DNA of 64,000 nt from [Anoxybacillus] calidus (GTDB lineage: Bacteria > Bacillota > Bacilli > Bacillales > Anoxybacillaceae): NCBI RefSeq assembly GCF_013760845.1, contig NZ_JACDUU010000006.1:186001-250000 (forward strand). Direction: 5' to 3'. A program made the translations under genes and the position numbers. The notes beneath the pieces are model-generated. The model did not search any database. It had not been told where the DNA came from and saw only the letters and a list, made by a program, of their open reading frames with translations. Below are positions 55,607 to 63,500 of the stretch, piece after piece. Position 1 is the stretch's first letter, and each line of letters opens with the position of its first letter.

Positions 55607-56355
55607 TTTGTCACTACCTCGATTGCTGTTTTTGATTCGTATTGTGTCAGTAATTCCTCATCAAGTTCATCGGTAATTAACGTCGCCTCTTCTAAATCGG
55701 CAATTTTGGCAAATGTACTTTCATTCATTTTTGTATGGTCAGCCAAAATATAGGCCTGTCGGGATAGTTTCATAGCTAAACTCTTTACCATCGCTTCTTC
55801 TGGGTCTGGCGTTGTATAACCGTAGTCAATATGAACACCATTTGCTCCTATAAAACATTTATCGAAGCTGTAGCTTTCAAGAGCACTAATGGCACCACGG
55901 CCAATTAAAGCTTTCGTTTTCTTTTTCACCATCCCGCCGAGCAAGTATGTTGGGATTTCTTTTTCCAATAAAGCTTCTAAATGCATGATCCCGTTCGTAA
56001 CGACGACAATATCTTTTGCTTCAAGAAAAGGAATCATCTGTAATGTCGTCGTTCCTGCATCTAAATAAATGCAGTCGCCGTCTCTTACAAGACTTGCTGC
56101 ATATTTAGCGATTATCTGCTTTTCCTTCATATTTTTTGTTGATTTTTCTAAAACGCTGAGCTCTTCTCTTTTCTGCTGTAGTAAAGCTGCTCCACCATGA
56201 ACGCGCTTTAATTTTTTTTCCTTCTCCAATTGACTTAAATCGCGGCGAATCGTTGATTCAGATGAAGCCGTTGCCTCGACCAGTTCTTGGAGTTTCACTA
56301 CTTCTTTTTCTGCCAACAATTCTAAAATAAGGCGATGGCGTTCTGCTGTAAGCAA
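55603..56355 (-). CDS. fruR: DeoR-family repressor of the fructose operon
   Basis: A 250-residue DeoR-type regulator: N-terminal winged HTH (LQELVEATASSESTIRRDLS) and a sugar-phosphate isomerase-like effector domain with DAGTTTLQMIPFL and GANGVHIDYGYTTPDPEE. The effector is expected to be fructose 1-phosphate. TTG at 56355, 7 bases after GGAGG, gives the usual family start (LLTAERHRLI); an ATG at 56400 would overlap the promoter. It autoregulates through the sites at 56422-56500. Confidence 0.92.
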   Translation of the reverse strand: MLTAERHRLILELLAEKEVVKLQELVEATASSESTIRRDLSQLEKEKKLKRVHGGAALLQQKREELSVLEKSTKNMKEKQIIAKYAASLVRDGDCIYLDAGTTTLQMIPFLEAKDIVVVTNGIMHLEALLEKEIPTYLLGGMVKKKTKALIGRGAISALESYSFDKCFIGANGVHIDYGYTTPDPEEAMVKSLAMKLSRQAYILADHTKMNESTFAKIADLEEATLITDELDEELLTQYESKTAIEVVTK

Positions 56356-56395
56356 ACTTTCACCTCCACGATGATCATTTTTCATCTGTATTTTT

Positions 56396-56424
56396 ATCAT
56401 AATGGAAGCGGTTTAAAAAATCAA
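56396..56424 (-). promoter_or_regulatory. fru operon promoter
   Basis: On the minus strand TTGATT (56424-56419), a 17-base spacer and TATGAT (56401-56396) form a sigma-A promoter. The -35 overlaps the proximal copy of the 27-base direct repeat. Confidence 0.75.
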
Positions 56425-56500
56425 TCAAAATCATTAAAATTCAATCGATTTCTTCCAGGTTTTTATTCTAAAACAATCAAAATCATTCAACATTAATCGA
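56422..56500. promoter_or_regulatory. Twin FruR operator repeats
   Basis: Two 27-base direct repeats start CAATCAAAATCATT and end AATCGA (56422-56448 and 56474-56500) and differ mainly in the middle. Their start-to-start distance is 52 bases, about five helical turns, so a FruR oligomer could bind both on one face of the DNA. The proximal repeat overlaps the -35 box. Confidence 0.7.
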
Positions 56501-56516
56501 GTATCGTTTGCAATGA

Positions 56517-56551
56517 AAAAAGCTGTCCATATAGAAATAGGACAGCTAAAA
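56517..56551 (-). terminator. Terminator of the YjbQ-family gene
   Basis: AGCTGTCC and GGACAGCT pair around about 12 bases, with AAAAA and AAAAAAA flanks giving a T run on the minus strand. Confidence 0.75.
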
Positions 56552-56562
56552 AAATTTTCTCT

Positions 56563-56964
56563 TTATCCTTTGAGTACTTTTACGAAAAATGTCCGATGAC
56601 GCGGGCCATCATATTCACAAAAGTAGATGCCTTGCCACGTGCCCAAAAGAAGTGTTCCCTCTGTGACGATCACATGCTGTGATGCCCCAACTGTGCTTGC
56701 TTTCATATGTGCCGCTGTGTTTCCTTCCGCATGCCGATCTAACCGGTGTTCCCAAGGATAAACTTCATCAAAGCGGCGCATCATATCGCGTTTCACATCA
56801 GGGTCGGCATTTTCATTAATCGTAATTCCAGCCGTCGTATGTGGACAATAGACAACAACTATACCTTCTTCTATCCCAGACTCATTCACGGCTTCTTGGA
56901 CATCATTCGTAATATCAATCATTTCATCACGCTTTGATGTGCGGATAGTGAATTTTTTTAACAT
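56563..56964 (-). CDS. UPF0047/YjbQ-family protein
   Basis: A 133-residue protein with the family motifs [30 protein letters not shown] and [15 protein letters not shown]; the conserved His residues form a metal-like site. Members are annotated as secondary thiamine-phosphate synthases on the basis of weak activity in E. coli; the true function is unsettled. Start at 56964 (6 bases after GAGGG) is preferred to 56970. Monocistronic. Confidence 0.9.
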   Translation of the reverse strand: MLKKFTIRTSKRDEMIDITNDVQEAVNESGIEEGIVVVYCPHTTAGITINENADPDVKRDMMRRFDEVYPWEHRLDRHAEGNTAAHMKASTVGASQHVIVTEGTLLLGTWQGIYFCEYDGPRHRTFFVKVLKG

Positions 56965-57269
56965 ATTCATCCCTCGCTTAAAAAATAAAGTTTAAATATA
57001 TTCAACTTGTTACAAAAAGAAACAGAAATTAACAAAAGCCCTAAACTTAAAAAGTGATTCCAAGATAAGATCTTGCGAAAGCGACCCACTTTTTCCATAG
57101 GCATGTCCTCGCTTTTTGCATCTAAATAAGCGTAGTGTACGATGAGGCAGTAGTCATTATGAGACCTCCTGCAATTGATACAACACCTATTATCATATTC
57201 ACACCTTATCACTGTCATCTTCTACATGATTTTTATGTTTTGTCATATCTTTAGGCGAAGAACCCATAA

Positions 57270-57683
57270 TTAATACTTTTTATACATCCCATGTGATTTC
57301 GGATATGTATAAGTAAAACCAAACTTCTCATACAGCTTATTGGCAGGTGCATCAGCAATTAAACTGACATACGCACTTTTAGGGGCTTTATTTTCGAGAT
57401 AGTCCATTATCTCCTTCATAATCCGTTTTCCAAGTCCTTGCCCTTGATAATGAGGGGCTACGGCGATATCGACAATTTGATAAAAGCAACCATTATCACC
57501 GATTACTCGTCCCATGCCAATGAGAGTTTCTCCATCATATATACTTACAGCAAATAAAGAATTTTTCAATCCGCGTTCAGCTGCTTCTATACTTTTTTCG
57601 CTTAATCCACTTTCTTTGCGAAGACGTAAATAATCTTGGACAGTTGGTACTTCATGAACAATTTCGTATTGTAACTTAGTCAT
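57270..57683 (-). CDS. GNAT-family N-acetyltransferase
   Basis: A 137-residue acetyltransferase: VDIAVAPHYQGQGLGKRIMK is motif A, and VSLIADAPANKLYEKFGFTY the C-terminal part. The N-terminal VPTVQDYLRLRKESGLSEKS is typical of the branch near arylalkylamine-like GNATs in Bacilli. The region upstream to 56970 (about 290 bases beyond the YjbQ gene, 56970-57269) holds only a GGAGG-led 11-codon frame and debris. Confidence 0.88.
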   Translation of the reverse strand: MTKLQYEIVHEVPTVQDYLRLRKESGLSEKSIEAAERGLKNSLFAVSIYDGETLIGMGRVIGDNGCFYQIVDIAVAPHYQGQGLGKRIMKEIMDYLENKAPKSAYVSLIADAPANKLYEKFGFTYTYPKSHGMYKKY

Positions 57684-57714
57684 TTTTATTCCACACCCTC
57701 ACTTTCTTAACTGA

Positions 57715-57745
57715 AAAAGTCTGCTTCAAGCTGAAACAGACTTTC
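57715..57745 (-). terminator. Terminator of the truncated RsgA gene
   Basis: AAAGTCTG and CAGACTTT pair around 12 bases just beyond the RsgA stop, with AAAAAG and CTTTCTC flanks. Confidence 0.7.
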
Positions 57746-57756
57746 TCATATAAAAA

Positions 57757-58626
57757 TTATCTACGCTTATAAAACCCTCGAAGTTCACGGTGAATCTTTT
57801 TCCAACGCTCTTTCTCTGCTAGCTGTGCTTTTTTATCCATCTTTCGTGCTAGAAATGCGAGTTCTCGTTGCAGTTTTATATAACTTTCATATCTGTCTTT
57901 CGTGAGCGTTCCGGCTGCAATCGCAGCTTTTACCGCACATTTTGGCTCACTTCCATGCTGACAATCACGGAAATAACATTGGCTAGCTAATTCCTGTATG
58001 TCTTCGAATGTCTCTTGAAAACCTGATTCACCTTCCCAAAGCTGCAATTCTCTCATACCAGGTGTATCAATGACACATGCACCAGATGGTAACAAAAATA
58101 ACTGACGATAAGTCGTTGTATGTCTTCCGCGGTCATCTCCTTCTCTTACTTCTTGTACCTTCTGTTCTTCTCTGCCAAGCAGCCGATTCATAAGCGTTGA
58201 TTTTCCAACCCCTGAGGAACCAAGGAGTGAGATAGTCCTACCAAGCAATAAATATTGATTTAGTGCATCTAGACCATCTTGATGCAAGGCACTTATCGGG
58301 TGTATTGAAACTCCAAACGCAACTGATTCCACTTCCGCAACAACCTCTTCTACATTCGAACAAAGGTCTGCCTTGTTCAAGATTATAACAGGGGTTGCTC
58401 CGCTCTCCCACGCCATTATTAAATATCGTTCGAGCCTTCTTGCATTAAAATCTTGATTCAATGCACTAACAAGAAAGACCGTATCAACATTTGCCGCGAC
58501 AATTTGTTCTTCGGTTGCCTCTCCTGCTGTTTTTCGTGAAAATTTACTTTTTCTTGGCAGCACCGCTTGAATTGTTGCTTTTTTCTCCTCGATGCGCGGA
58601 CGAATGACTACCCAATCGCCTAGCAA
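57757..58626 (-). pseudogene. RsgA (YloQ)-family GTPase lacking its N-terminus
   Basis: The GTPase domain is intact and circularly permuted as usual: G4 ILNKADLC comes before G1 [14 protein letters not shown] and G3 DTPGMREL, and the C-terminal zinc motif ([14 protein letters not shown]) is present. But family members begin with about 60 further residues including most of the OB fold; here the frame starts at TTG-CTA just before GDWVVIRPR. No ribosome site precedes it, and upstream is the mobile element. So the gene was truncated at its 5' end when the element inserted or recombined, and is likely unexpressed or non-functional. A housekeeping copy in the prpC-prkC cluster is expected elsewhere. 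Confidence 0.85.
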
Positions 58627-58697
58627 TGAGTATAATAGAACACTTCTATATGTCCAATCACCCCCTAGAAGGTAGGAGAATCACTCCGCCTTCTTTT

Positions 58698-58919
58698 TTA
58701 TTTTACATATAACTTGGGTTTACTTGGAACAGCAAGATTAAAACATTTGGCGCGCTTCACTTCCGTTTCTTTCTTATATATACCGTTCTTTTCTGCTTGC
58801 AATCCTAAGCGATATATTTCTTTAATCCGTTTTTGTCGGTCTGTCGCATTTGCTAAATCCTGCTTAATATCCATATCCTCATCGGTGAGGTTACAGTGAA
58901 TCGCTTTTGGTAAATTCAT
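58698..58919 (-). CDS. Small element-borne protein, 73 aa
   Basis: A charged, helical product (MNLPKAIHCNLTDEDMDIK, then ATDRQKRIKEIYRLGLQAEK). It starts with GGAGGGG 6-7 bases upstream and lies 12 bases after the relaxation gene, so belongs to the same operon. Proteins like this occur beside replication-relaxation genes on Geobacillus-type plasmids; a DNA-binding helper role is a guess. Confidence 0.65.
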   Translation of the reverse strand: MNLPKAIHCNLTDEDMDIKQDLANATDRQKRIKEIYRLGLQAEKNGIYKKETEVKRAKCFNLAVPSKPKLYVK

Positions 58920-58930
58920 ATATTCCCCTC

Positions 58931-59515
58931 CTAAAAGTCATGTTTGCATAGAACTTCACACGAAACACCGTACTCTTTGCACCATTGCTCTAATTTCTCT
59001 TTTCGAACAGGTGATACCGTGTACCATAAAAGAATCGGATCGACAACATTTTGCCGCTGCATCACACGAAATAGTGAAGAATACTGTTTGATTTTTCGTT
59101 GATTTTTTGTCATTTGTTGTTGGGAATCAACTTCCACAAAATACACTGTGTCATGATAGGTGAATCGGGCATCTGGAATTAGTTTGTGTTCTTTTCCATC
59201 TTCTTTCCACGTAACCGGCCGTTCGATGACCTAATCTTTTGGATAGTGATAAAAAATATAAATATCATTTCTCATTAAATGGTGTTCAATACGACTATTT
59301 TTCTTAAATTCTCGCTCCGCTCCTACTAACTCACGTCCTTTTTTATTCAAATAATACACGTATTCGTCAAGATAAACATGATGTAAATAGCGGCTCATGC
59401 GATACAAAATTTTGTTCATCATGCGAACGTCTGGGATTCCTAAAATCATTTGTAGCTGACTACGTTTTAAACAGTCGAGTTTACTCAAAGCGAACAAAAT
59501 CTTCTCCTCTCTCAT
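58931..59515 (-). pseudogene. Replication-relaxation family protein split by in-frame TAG
   Basis: The first half (MREEKILFALSKLDCLKRSQ, with an N-terminal winged HTH and GRELVGAEREF) ends at TAG 59231-59233. In the same frame the sequence continues without interruption as VIERPVTWKEDGKEHKLIPD, DARFTYHDTVYFVEVDSQQQ to 58931, exactly the C-terminal part of the family (PF13814). One base change restores a protein of about 194 residues. Whether TAG is read through is unknown; the second half has an internal ATG at 59146 only. Confidence 0.78.
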
Positions 59516-60662
59516 TTTCTTCTTTTCTTTGTTCTGTAGCTTCCGATTTGTCAACTTCATACCCCCCTAACCGTTTCCACATTTCGTCATCGCTGATAAA
59601 CGGTGTTTGAACGGTCATCATTTCGTGTGTCTTGATAATCGCACGACCTTTTATATCAGAAGGGAGTTTTTCCGCTCCATAATCATCTATCGCCACTTGT
59701 GAAGCGTATCCAGCAGGTAAGCGGAAGGATATTTTTAAGTCAGCGTTTTGTTTGATTTGGCGCGGCAAAGTGTCGCTTGTAGGATATTGCGTACAAAAGA
59801 TGAGCCGCACTCCTAATGCACCGCCAATCCTGGCGACTTCTCCTAAAATGTGCTGACAAGCGGATAGTGTGTTTTTAAGTTCCTTTTGCATGTGTTTTTC
59901 GGGTGTCAGTTGCGCCGCTTCATCAACGATAATGAATAATCGCTTTTGAATCGGTGTGTTGACGATGTTGGACCACTTATTTTCGTGAAACTCAAGCATC
60001 TTTTGCGCCATGTATTGTTGAATCTTTTGTAATGCTTTATGCGCCTCTACCGCTTCACTTGCTACGTCAATGACCTGTTTCAAATTGCGGTATCTTCCAA
60101 ACTCTAAGCCACCTTTCATATCAAGGATAAGGATTTCTACATCGTCAGCATGATGTTCGATAAGGTATGTCATGATATTTTTGAGCATGACTGTTTTTCC
60201 AAATCGAGTTGTACCGGAAATGATACAATGTGGCGTTTTGTCAAAGTCGTGGAAATGCCAACCTTTTTCATTCACACCAAGCGGCACAACCCATCCTTTC
60301 TTGTTCGGGACTTCTGCATATGGCACAAGTTCGGGTATCTCGTGATGGTAGACATCGACAATGAGGTGTTTTTTGAATGTGATTTCAATCGGAGCGTCTA
60401 ATGTAGCGGAAATGATTTCTTGCAAGGATTCAATTGTTTTTTCAGAAAGTCCAATCGGTACACGATAGGTGTATCTGTCATAGTTTTTGTGCTGTTCCTT
60501 TTTAATTAGCTTCGGGTAGACAAAGTAATTTCCTTCCATTCCACTGATTTTCATGTTTTTAAATATCTTATCCATCGTGGTTTTGTTACGGTCGTTTTTT
60601 CGTGTGCCTACATACAAGGCAGCAGCACTACTAACTAAAGGAATGGCGAATAGTTCCCACAT
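59481..60662 (-). CDS. FtsK/SpoIIIE-domain coupling ATPase (ConQ-like)
   Basis: A 393-residue membrane ATPase: one N-terminal span (LFAIPLVSSAAALYVG), then an FtsK-type motor with Walker A SGTTRFGKTVML near residue 175 and Walker B LFIIVDEAAQL near 262, and RIGGALGVRLIFCTQYP. Length and layout match ConQ (YdcQ) of ICEBs1, which couples relaxed DNA to the conjugation channel, or the equivalent of mobilizable elements. Start at 60662 follows AGGAGGG. It overlaps the start of the relaxation gene. Confidence 0.88.
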   Translation of the reverse strand: MWELFAIPLVSSAAALYVGTRKNDRNKTTMDKIFKNMKISGMEGNYFVYPKLIKKEQHKNYDRYTYRVPIGLSEKTIESLQEIISATLDAPIEITFKKHLIVDVYHHEIPELVPYAEVPNKKGWVVPLGVNEKGWHFHDFDKTPHCIISGTTRFGKTVMLKNIMTYLIEHHADDVEILILDMKGGLEFGRYRNLKQVIDVASEAVEAHKALQKIQQYMAQKMLEFHENKWSNIVNTPIQKRLFIIVDEAAQLTPEKHMQKELKNTLSACQHILGEVARIGGALGVRLIFCTQYPTSDTLPRQIKQNADLKISFRLPAGYASQVAIDDYGAEKLPSDIKGRAIIKTHEMMTVQTPFISDDEMWKRLGGYEVDKSEATEQRKEENERGEDFVRFE

Positions 60663-60741
60663 AAAAACCCTCCTAAAAAAGAAATATTGTTCCAAAACGC
60701 AGGAACAACAAAAACATTGATGCTATCATGTTTTTCTAGTG

Positions 60742-60990
60742 CCAACCATCGTTCCAGCGTGGTCTTATGGTTAGTCATCCTTATAAAAAGGAAATGGACA
60801 ATAGATGAAAGAAATAAAACAGGCTAACCATGATACCAACACTCATACCAAGCGTCAGTATCATTTGTACTTTTTCTTTGTCCACCCATCCTTTATGTTC
60901 GGCATAAGCCATGCCCAAGAATAATACTCCTGTTCCAATAATTTCGACCATCTGTATCACTCCTTTCTTGATGGTTCCAACCATCGTTCC
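60742..60990. repeat. 14-base direct repeat around a small gene
   Basis: CCAACCATCGTTCC occurs at 60742-60755 and 60977-60990, bracketing the gene at 60781-60951. Read on the minus strand each gives GGAACGATGGTTGG, with an ATG-GTT-GG start-like context. It may be a remnant of tandem duplication. Confidence 0.55.
60781..60951 (-). CDS. Small two-span membrane protein of the element
   Basis: A 56-residue product: MVEIIGTGVLFLGMAYAEHK (span 1), a short loop with DKEKVQM, then a second span (ILTLGMSVGIMVSLFYFFHL). ATG at 60951 follows AAAGGAG; an ATG at 60984 after GGAGG would add 11 residues. It sits upstream of the coupling ATPase gene and may be a holin-like or conjugation-channel accessory protein. 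Confidence 0.6.
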   Translation of the reverse strand: MVEIIGTGVLFLGMAYAEHKGWVDKEKVQMILTLGMSVGIMVSLFYFFHLLSISFL

Positions 60991-61121
60991 TCCTTTCGGT
61001 CTCGATATAAGATATGGTCAATAGCTTGGCATATATGACTTTTAATTTCTCTCTATGGGAATTTCATTTTCCTTGCAGGAGAAACAAACAGGAAATGGAA
61101 TGAATTACATAGGTGATGAAA

Positions 61122-61346
61122 ATGGAATTAATGAATATGGAATTAGAAAGTAGAATCGGGGAATGGTTAGAAAAAAGCGGATATCGGAAGGATTATGTAG
61201 CGAAAAAATTAGGAGTAGGTATGCGGCAGTTGAATAAGTACATAAGAGGAGAGAGTTTTCCGTCTGTTCCGCGTTTGTTCATGCTGGCGGAATTGTTCAA
61301 CTGTCAAACAGATGACCTATACAGAAAGAAAACCCCTACACCGTAG
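61122..61346 (+). CDS. XRE-family regulator of the element
   Basis: A protein of about 74 residues with a Cro/CI HTH (KDYVAKKLGVGMRQLNKYIRG, then FPSVPRLFMLAELFNCQTDDL). It is divergent from the coupling and relaxation operon, so it is the natural candidate for its repressor. The start is ambiguous among several ATG/GTG codons at 61113-61140. It overlaps the convergent nuclease gene by 11 bases within a shared hairpin. Confidence 0.85.
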   Translation: MELMNMELESRIGEWLEKSGYRKDYVAKKLGVGMRQLNKYIRGESFPSVPRLFMLAELFNCQTDDLYRKKTPTP

Positions 61347-61357
61347 GGGCTTCTTTC
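61324..61357. terminator. Hairpin shared by the XRE and nuclease stop codons
   Basis: GAAAGAA and CCCCTAC pair with GTAGGGG and TTCTTTC around ACC. Both convergent stop codons lie inside this hairpin. Confidence 0.7.
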
Positions 61358-61944
61358 CATTGAGCGATTACGTTTTCTGTTTGTTTCAGTCCATCCAGCC
61401 AATATTCTACAAGACGTACACCGTCAATCAGTTCGATGTTCAATCCTTCGGCAAATTTGCGGGCATTGTCGCTAAAGCTTCCTGTTGTGATGACATAGCC
61501 ACCAACTGCACCACTTTTCACCATGTTGGAATGAAGTTTCGCAATCGGGTCATACGGTAAATCACCTTCATAACATTTCACTTGACCTAAATACAGACCG
61601 TCTTTTCGTCTATGTTCAAAATCTACACCAAAATCACCGGATGCCGGGCTTACCCATGTTGTGCCGCCATATTTCTTTTCCATGACAAAGGCGGCAAACA
61701 CTTCAAATTGTAGTGGGTCTTGTTTGATGTAGATTTTGGAGTATTTCGGTGTTTTCCCATCTTGGTTCTTTTCCTTACAAAAACGGAAATACAAACCCAT
61801 AGCAAGCGTTCTTTTCATATCTAGGCTGCTTTCCATCTGTTGAGCAATTAAAGATGTTCGATATTCATGTCTGCGTTTGGTCCACCAAAAGTGAATAGCG
61901 GCAACTAATACAACGATTCCAAATGCAAGTTCGAGAATAAACAT
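61336..61944 (-). CDS. Membrane-anchored Mrr-like restriction endonuclease
   Basis: A 202-residue protein with one N-terminal membrane helix (FILELAFGIVVLVAAIHFWW) and basic residues after it, then a PD-(D/E)xK nuclease of the Mrr_cat type: Glu81 (QFEVFAAF), Asp108 (FGVDFEH), and Gln121-x-Lys123 (YLGQVKCYE). The C-terminal GGYVITTGSFSDNARKFAE and LIDGVRL fit the family. Start at 61944 (GGAGTG upstream) is preferred over a GTG at 61953. Membrane tethering puts the nuclease at the site of DNA entry; alternatives are DNA processing during transfer or anti-plasmid defence. Confidence 0.85.
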   Translation of the reverse strand: MFILELAFGIVVLVAAIHFWWTKRRHEYRTSLIAQQMESSLDMKRTLAMGLYFRFCKEKNQDGKTPKYSKIYIKQDPLQFEVFAAFVMEKKYGGTTWVSPASGDFGVDFEHRRKDGLYLGQVKCYEGDLPYDPIAKLHSNMVKSGAVGGYVITTGSFSDNARKFAEGLNIELIDGVRLVEYWLDGLKQTENVIAQWKEAPTV

Positions 61945-62006
61945 GGATCCCACTCCTTTTCATCAACTTTAGGATAGACAAAAAGGAGCGTTGATATACA
62001 AGCATT

Positions 62007-62423
62007 TTAGCCCAACAATGCAGAAAGTTGGCGATATAGTTTTTCATCACACTTGATATGAAGTGTATGCTCTGTGCCTTCTTCGTCACGAATGCGTAAA
62101 AATGCCTTTGATGTGTCAATCTGTTTTCCGCCCATGGCCGCTCCTACAATCGCTCCTGTTGTTCCAGCAACCATTTTTCCGACGATTGCACCTGCCGCCG
62201 CTTTTCCTGCGCTGCGTGTATGCGATTCTTCCCAATCGATGCTGGCAAGTATCCATTTCTTTTTATCGGCAAATGGCACTTCTGTGATGATTTCGCCCGG
62301 TTGTTCTCCTTTGACAATATTAATGAAGCGAACCGGCATAGACTTATCGGTTAATACATGCCCGCCCGAAAGGATTTCAATGTTAATACGCTCCTTGAAT
62401 ATTTCTTTTAATTTCCCGAACAT
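62007..62423 (-). CDS. Glycine-zipper hypothetical protein
   Basis: A 138-residue protein: a soluble beta-rich N-terminal part (INIEILSGGHVLTD and ILASIDWEES), a central glycine-zipper (KAAAGAIVGKMVAGTTGAIVG with AAMGGK) that could span or perturb a membrane, and a C-terminal beta part (EEGTEHTLHIKCDEKLYRQL). It lies 63 bases upstream of the nuclease gene on the same strand, so the two are probably cotranscribed. No family name is recognised; PH-like domains have this shape. Confidence 0.75.
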   Translation of the reverse strand: MFGKLKEIFKERINIEILSGGHVLTDKSMPVRFINIVKGEQPGEIITEVPFADKKKWILASIDWEESHTRSAGKAAAGAIVGKMVAGTTGAIVGAAMGGKQIDTSKAFLRIRDEEGTEHTLHIKCDEKLYRQLSALLG

Positions 62424-62741
62424 TCTTATCCCTCCTGCGTAATATCTCGCGTCTTAATACTAGCAAGAAGGGATTAAAAAACATGTCGAAATATGTAACA
62501 AAAACAAAAAAATCCCCTCCAAACGGCTAACGGGTTCTCTTTTGGGGTGCAAAAATCAATTTCACAATACATTTTTAACGTGAATTCACACACGAATTCA
62601 CGTTTTTTCTTTCCTTGAAATTACTACACTCTTTGATGTTTTTATTAAAATTCAAGTAGGATTTTGCACACCAATTCTCGAATATGGAAATAATTATTGT
62701 ACAGTGTGAATTTTACTGTGAATTATGAAGGAGGAATAGAT
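62424..62741. other. Intergenic with a strong palindrome
   Basis: No gene. AACGTGAATTC and GAATTCACGTT at 62577-62604 pair around six bases, followed by TTTTTTC, so it acts as a terminator or operator. The rest is AT-rich and may contain divergent promoters for the glycine-zipper gene and the small gene at 62742. Confidence 0.6.
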
Positions 62742-62840
62742 ATGGAGTTTTTTAAACCCAAGAAAACCCAAAGTAGTGGAAATTCGCAGAAGAAACTATT
62801 TGGAAGTTTTGTAGAACAAGTTGTAAATTTAACATTTTAA
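62742..62840 (+). CDS. 32-residue peptide
   Basis: An ATG lies 7 bases after AAGGAGG, a near-perfect ribosome site. The product MEFFKPKKTQSSGNSQKKLF then ends GSFVEQVVNLTF: a basic, polar head and hydrophobic tail. The next feature is the leader of the second DUF2975 cassette. Such peptides on mobile elements may be signalling or toxin-like; nothing further is evident. Confidence 0.5.
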   Translation: MEFFKPKKTQSSGNSQKKLFGSFVEQVVNLTF

Positions 62841-62940
62841 AGTAAGAGCATTTCTTTGTAATGAGAAATGCTTTTTATTTTTGTCATAATTAAAAGGATA
62901 TTTTAATAACGATAATAATATAATAAAAAACAATAACAAT

Positions 62941-62972
62941 TTATTGCGAAACGATAAATAATATGCTAAAAT
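62941..62972 (+). promoter_or_regulatory. Promoter with overlapping operator, DUF2975 cassette 2
   Basis: TTGCGA (62944-62949), 17-base spacer and TAAAAT (62967-62972). The palindrome TTATTGCGAAACGATAA covers 62941-62957. Only two bases near the -35 differ from the site at 19879-19910 in the core region. Confidence 0.72.
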
Positions 62973-63004
62973 CATGTTGTCATTAAATAAGTGAGGTGTA
63001 TTAA

Positions 63005-63490
63005 ATGAATGTTAAACGAGGCTCAACCACTTTCTTAAAGGTAACTATTTTTCTGGCTGGAATTGCAGTGCTTTATTTGTGTATATTTTTGGTTCCTAAG
63101 ATTGGAAATTTTGCTGGAGAATTGTACCCAGATATGTCTTATTTGAAATATCTCGTTTTCATCGTGATGTATGGAGCAGCTGTTCCTTTTTACTTTGCTC
63201 TCTATCAGGCTTTCAATCTTTTACGGTATATTGACAAAAACACAGCATTCTCAGAATTATCCGTAAAGGCATTAAAGAACATAAAGTGCTGTGCTTTTAC
63301 AATCAGTGGTTTGTATGTATTAGGTTTTCCGCTCTTTCGTTTTATAACGAAGAATATGGACCCTCCTTTTGGAATATTGCAACTCATAATCATTTTTGCT
63401 TCGTTGGTTATCGCCGTTTTTGCTGCTATCCTCCAACGGCTTCTACAAGAAGCGATTAACATAAAATCAGAAAATGATTTGACGGTCTGA
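63005..63490 (+). CDS. DUF2975 membrane protein, copy 2
   Basis: A 161-residue, four-span protein, clearly paralogous to 19943-20425: both share the tail FAAxLQRLLQEAI then KSENDLTV and the central FSELSVKALKNIK block, while the first extracellular loop differs (GELYPDMSYLKY here). It starts after GAGGTG and is coupled to the XRE gene 10 bases on. It lies in the second mobile element. Confidence 0.88.
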   Translation: MNVKRGSTTFLKVTIFLAGIAVLYLCIFLVPKIGNFAGELYPDMSYLKYLVFIVMYGAAVPFYFALYQAFNLLRYIDKNTAFSELSVKALKNIKCCAFTISGLYVLGFPLFRFITKNMDPPFGILQLIIIFASLVIAVFAAILQRLLQEAINIKSENDLTV

Positions 63491-63500
63491 GGTGGAGGAT

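Noticed and set aside
56967-57218. 83-codon minus-strand frame and a GGAGG-led 11-codon frame
   Set aside because: The long frame lacks a ribosome site and reads as mixed debris; the 11-codon frame is too short to support as a gene.
60742-60990. CRISPR array
   Set aside because: Only two 14-base repeats 235 bases apart; no array structure and no cas genes anywhere in the window.
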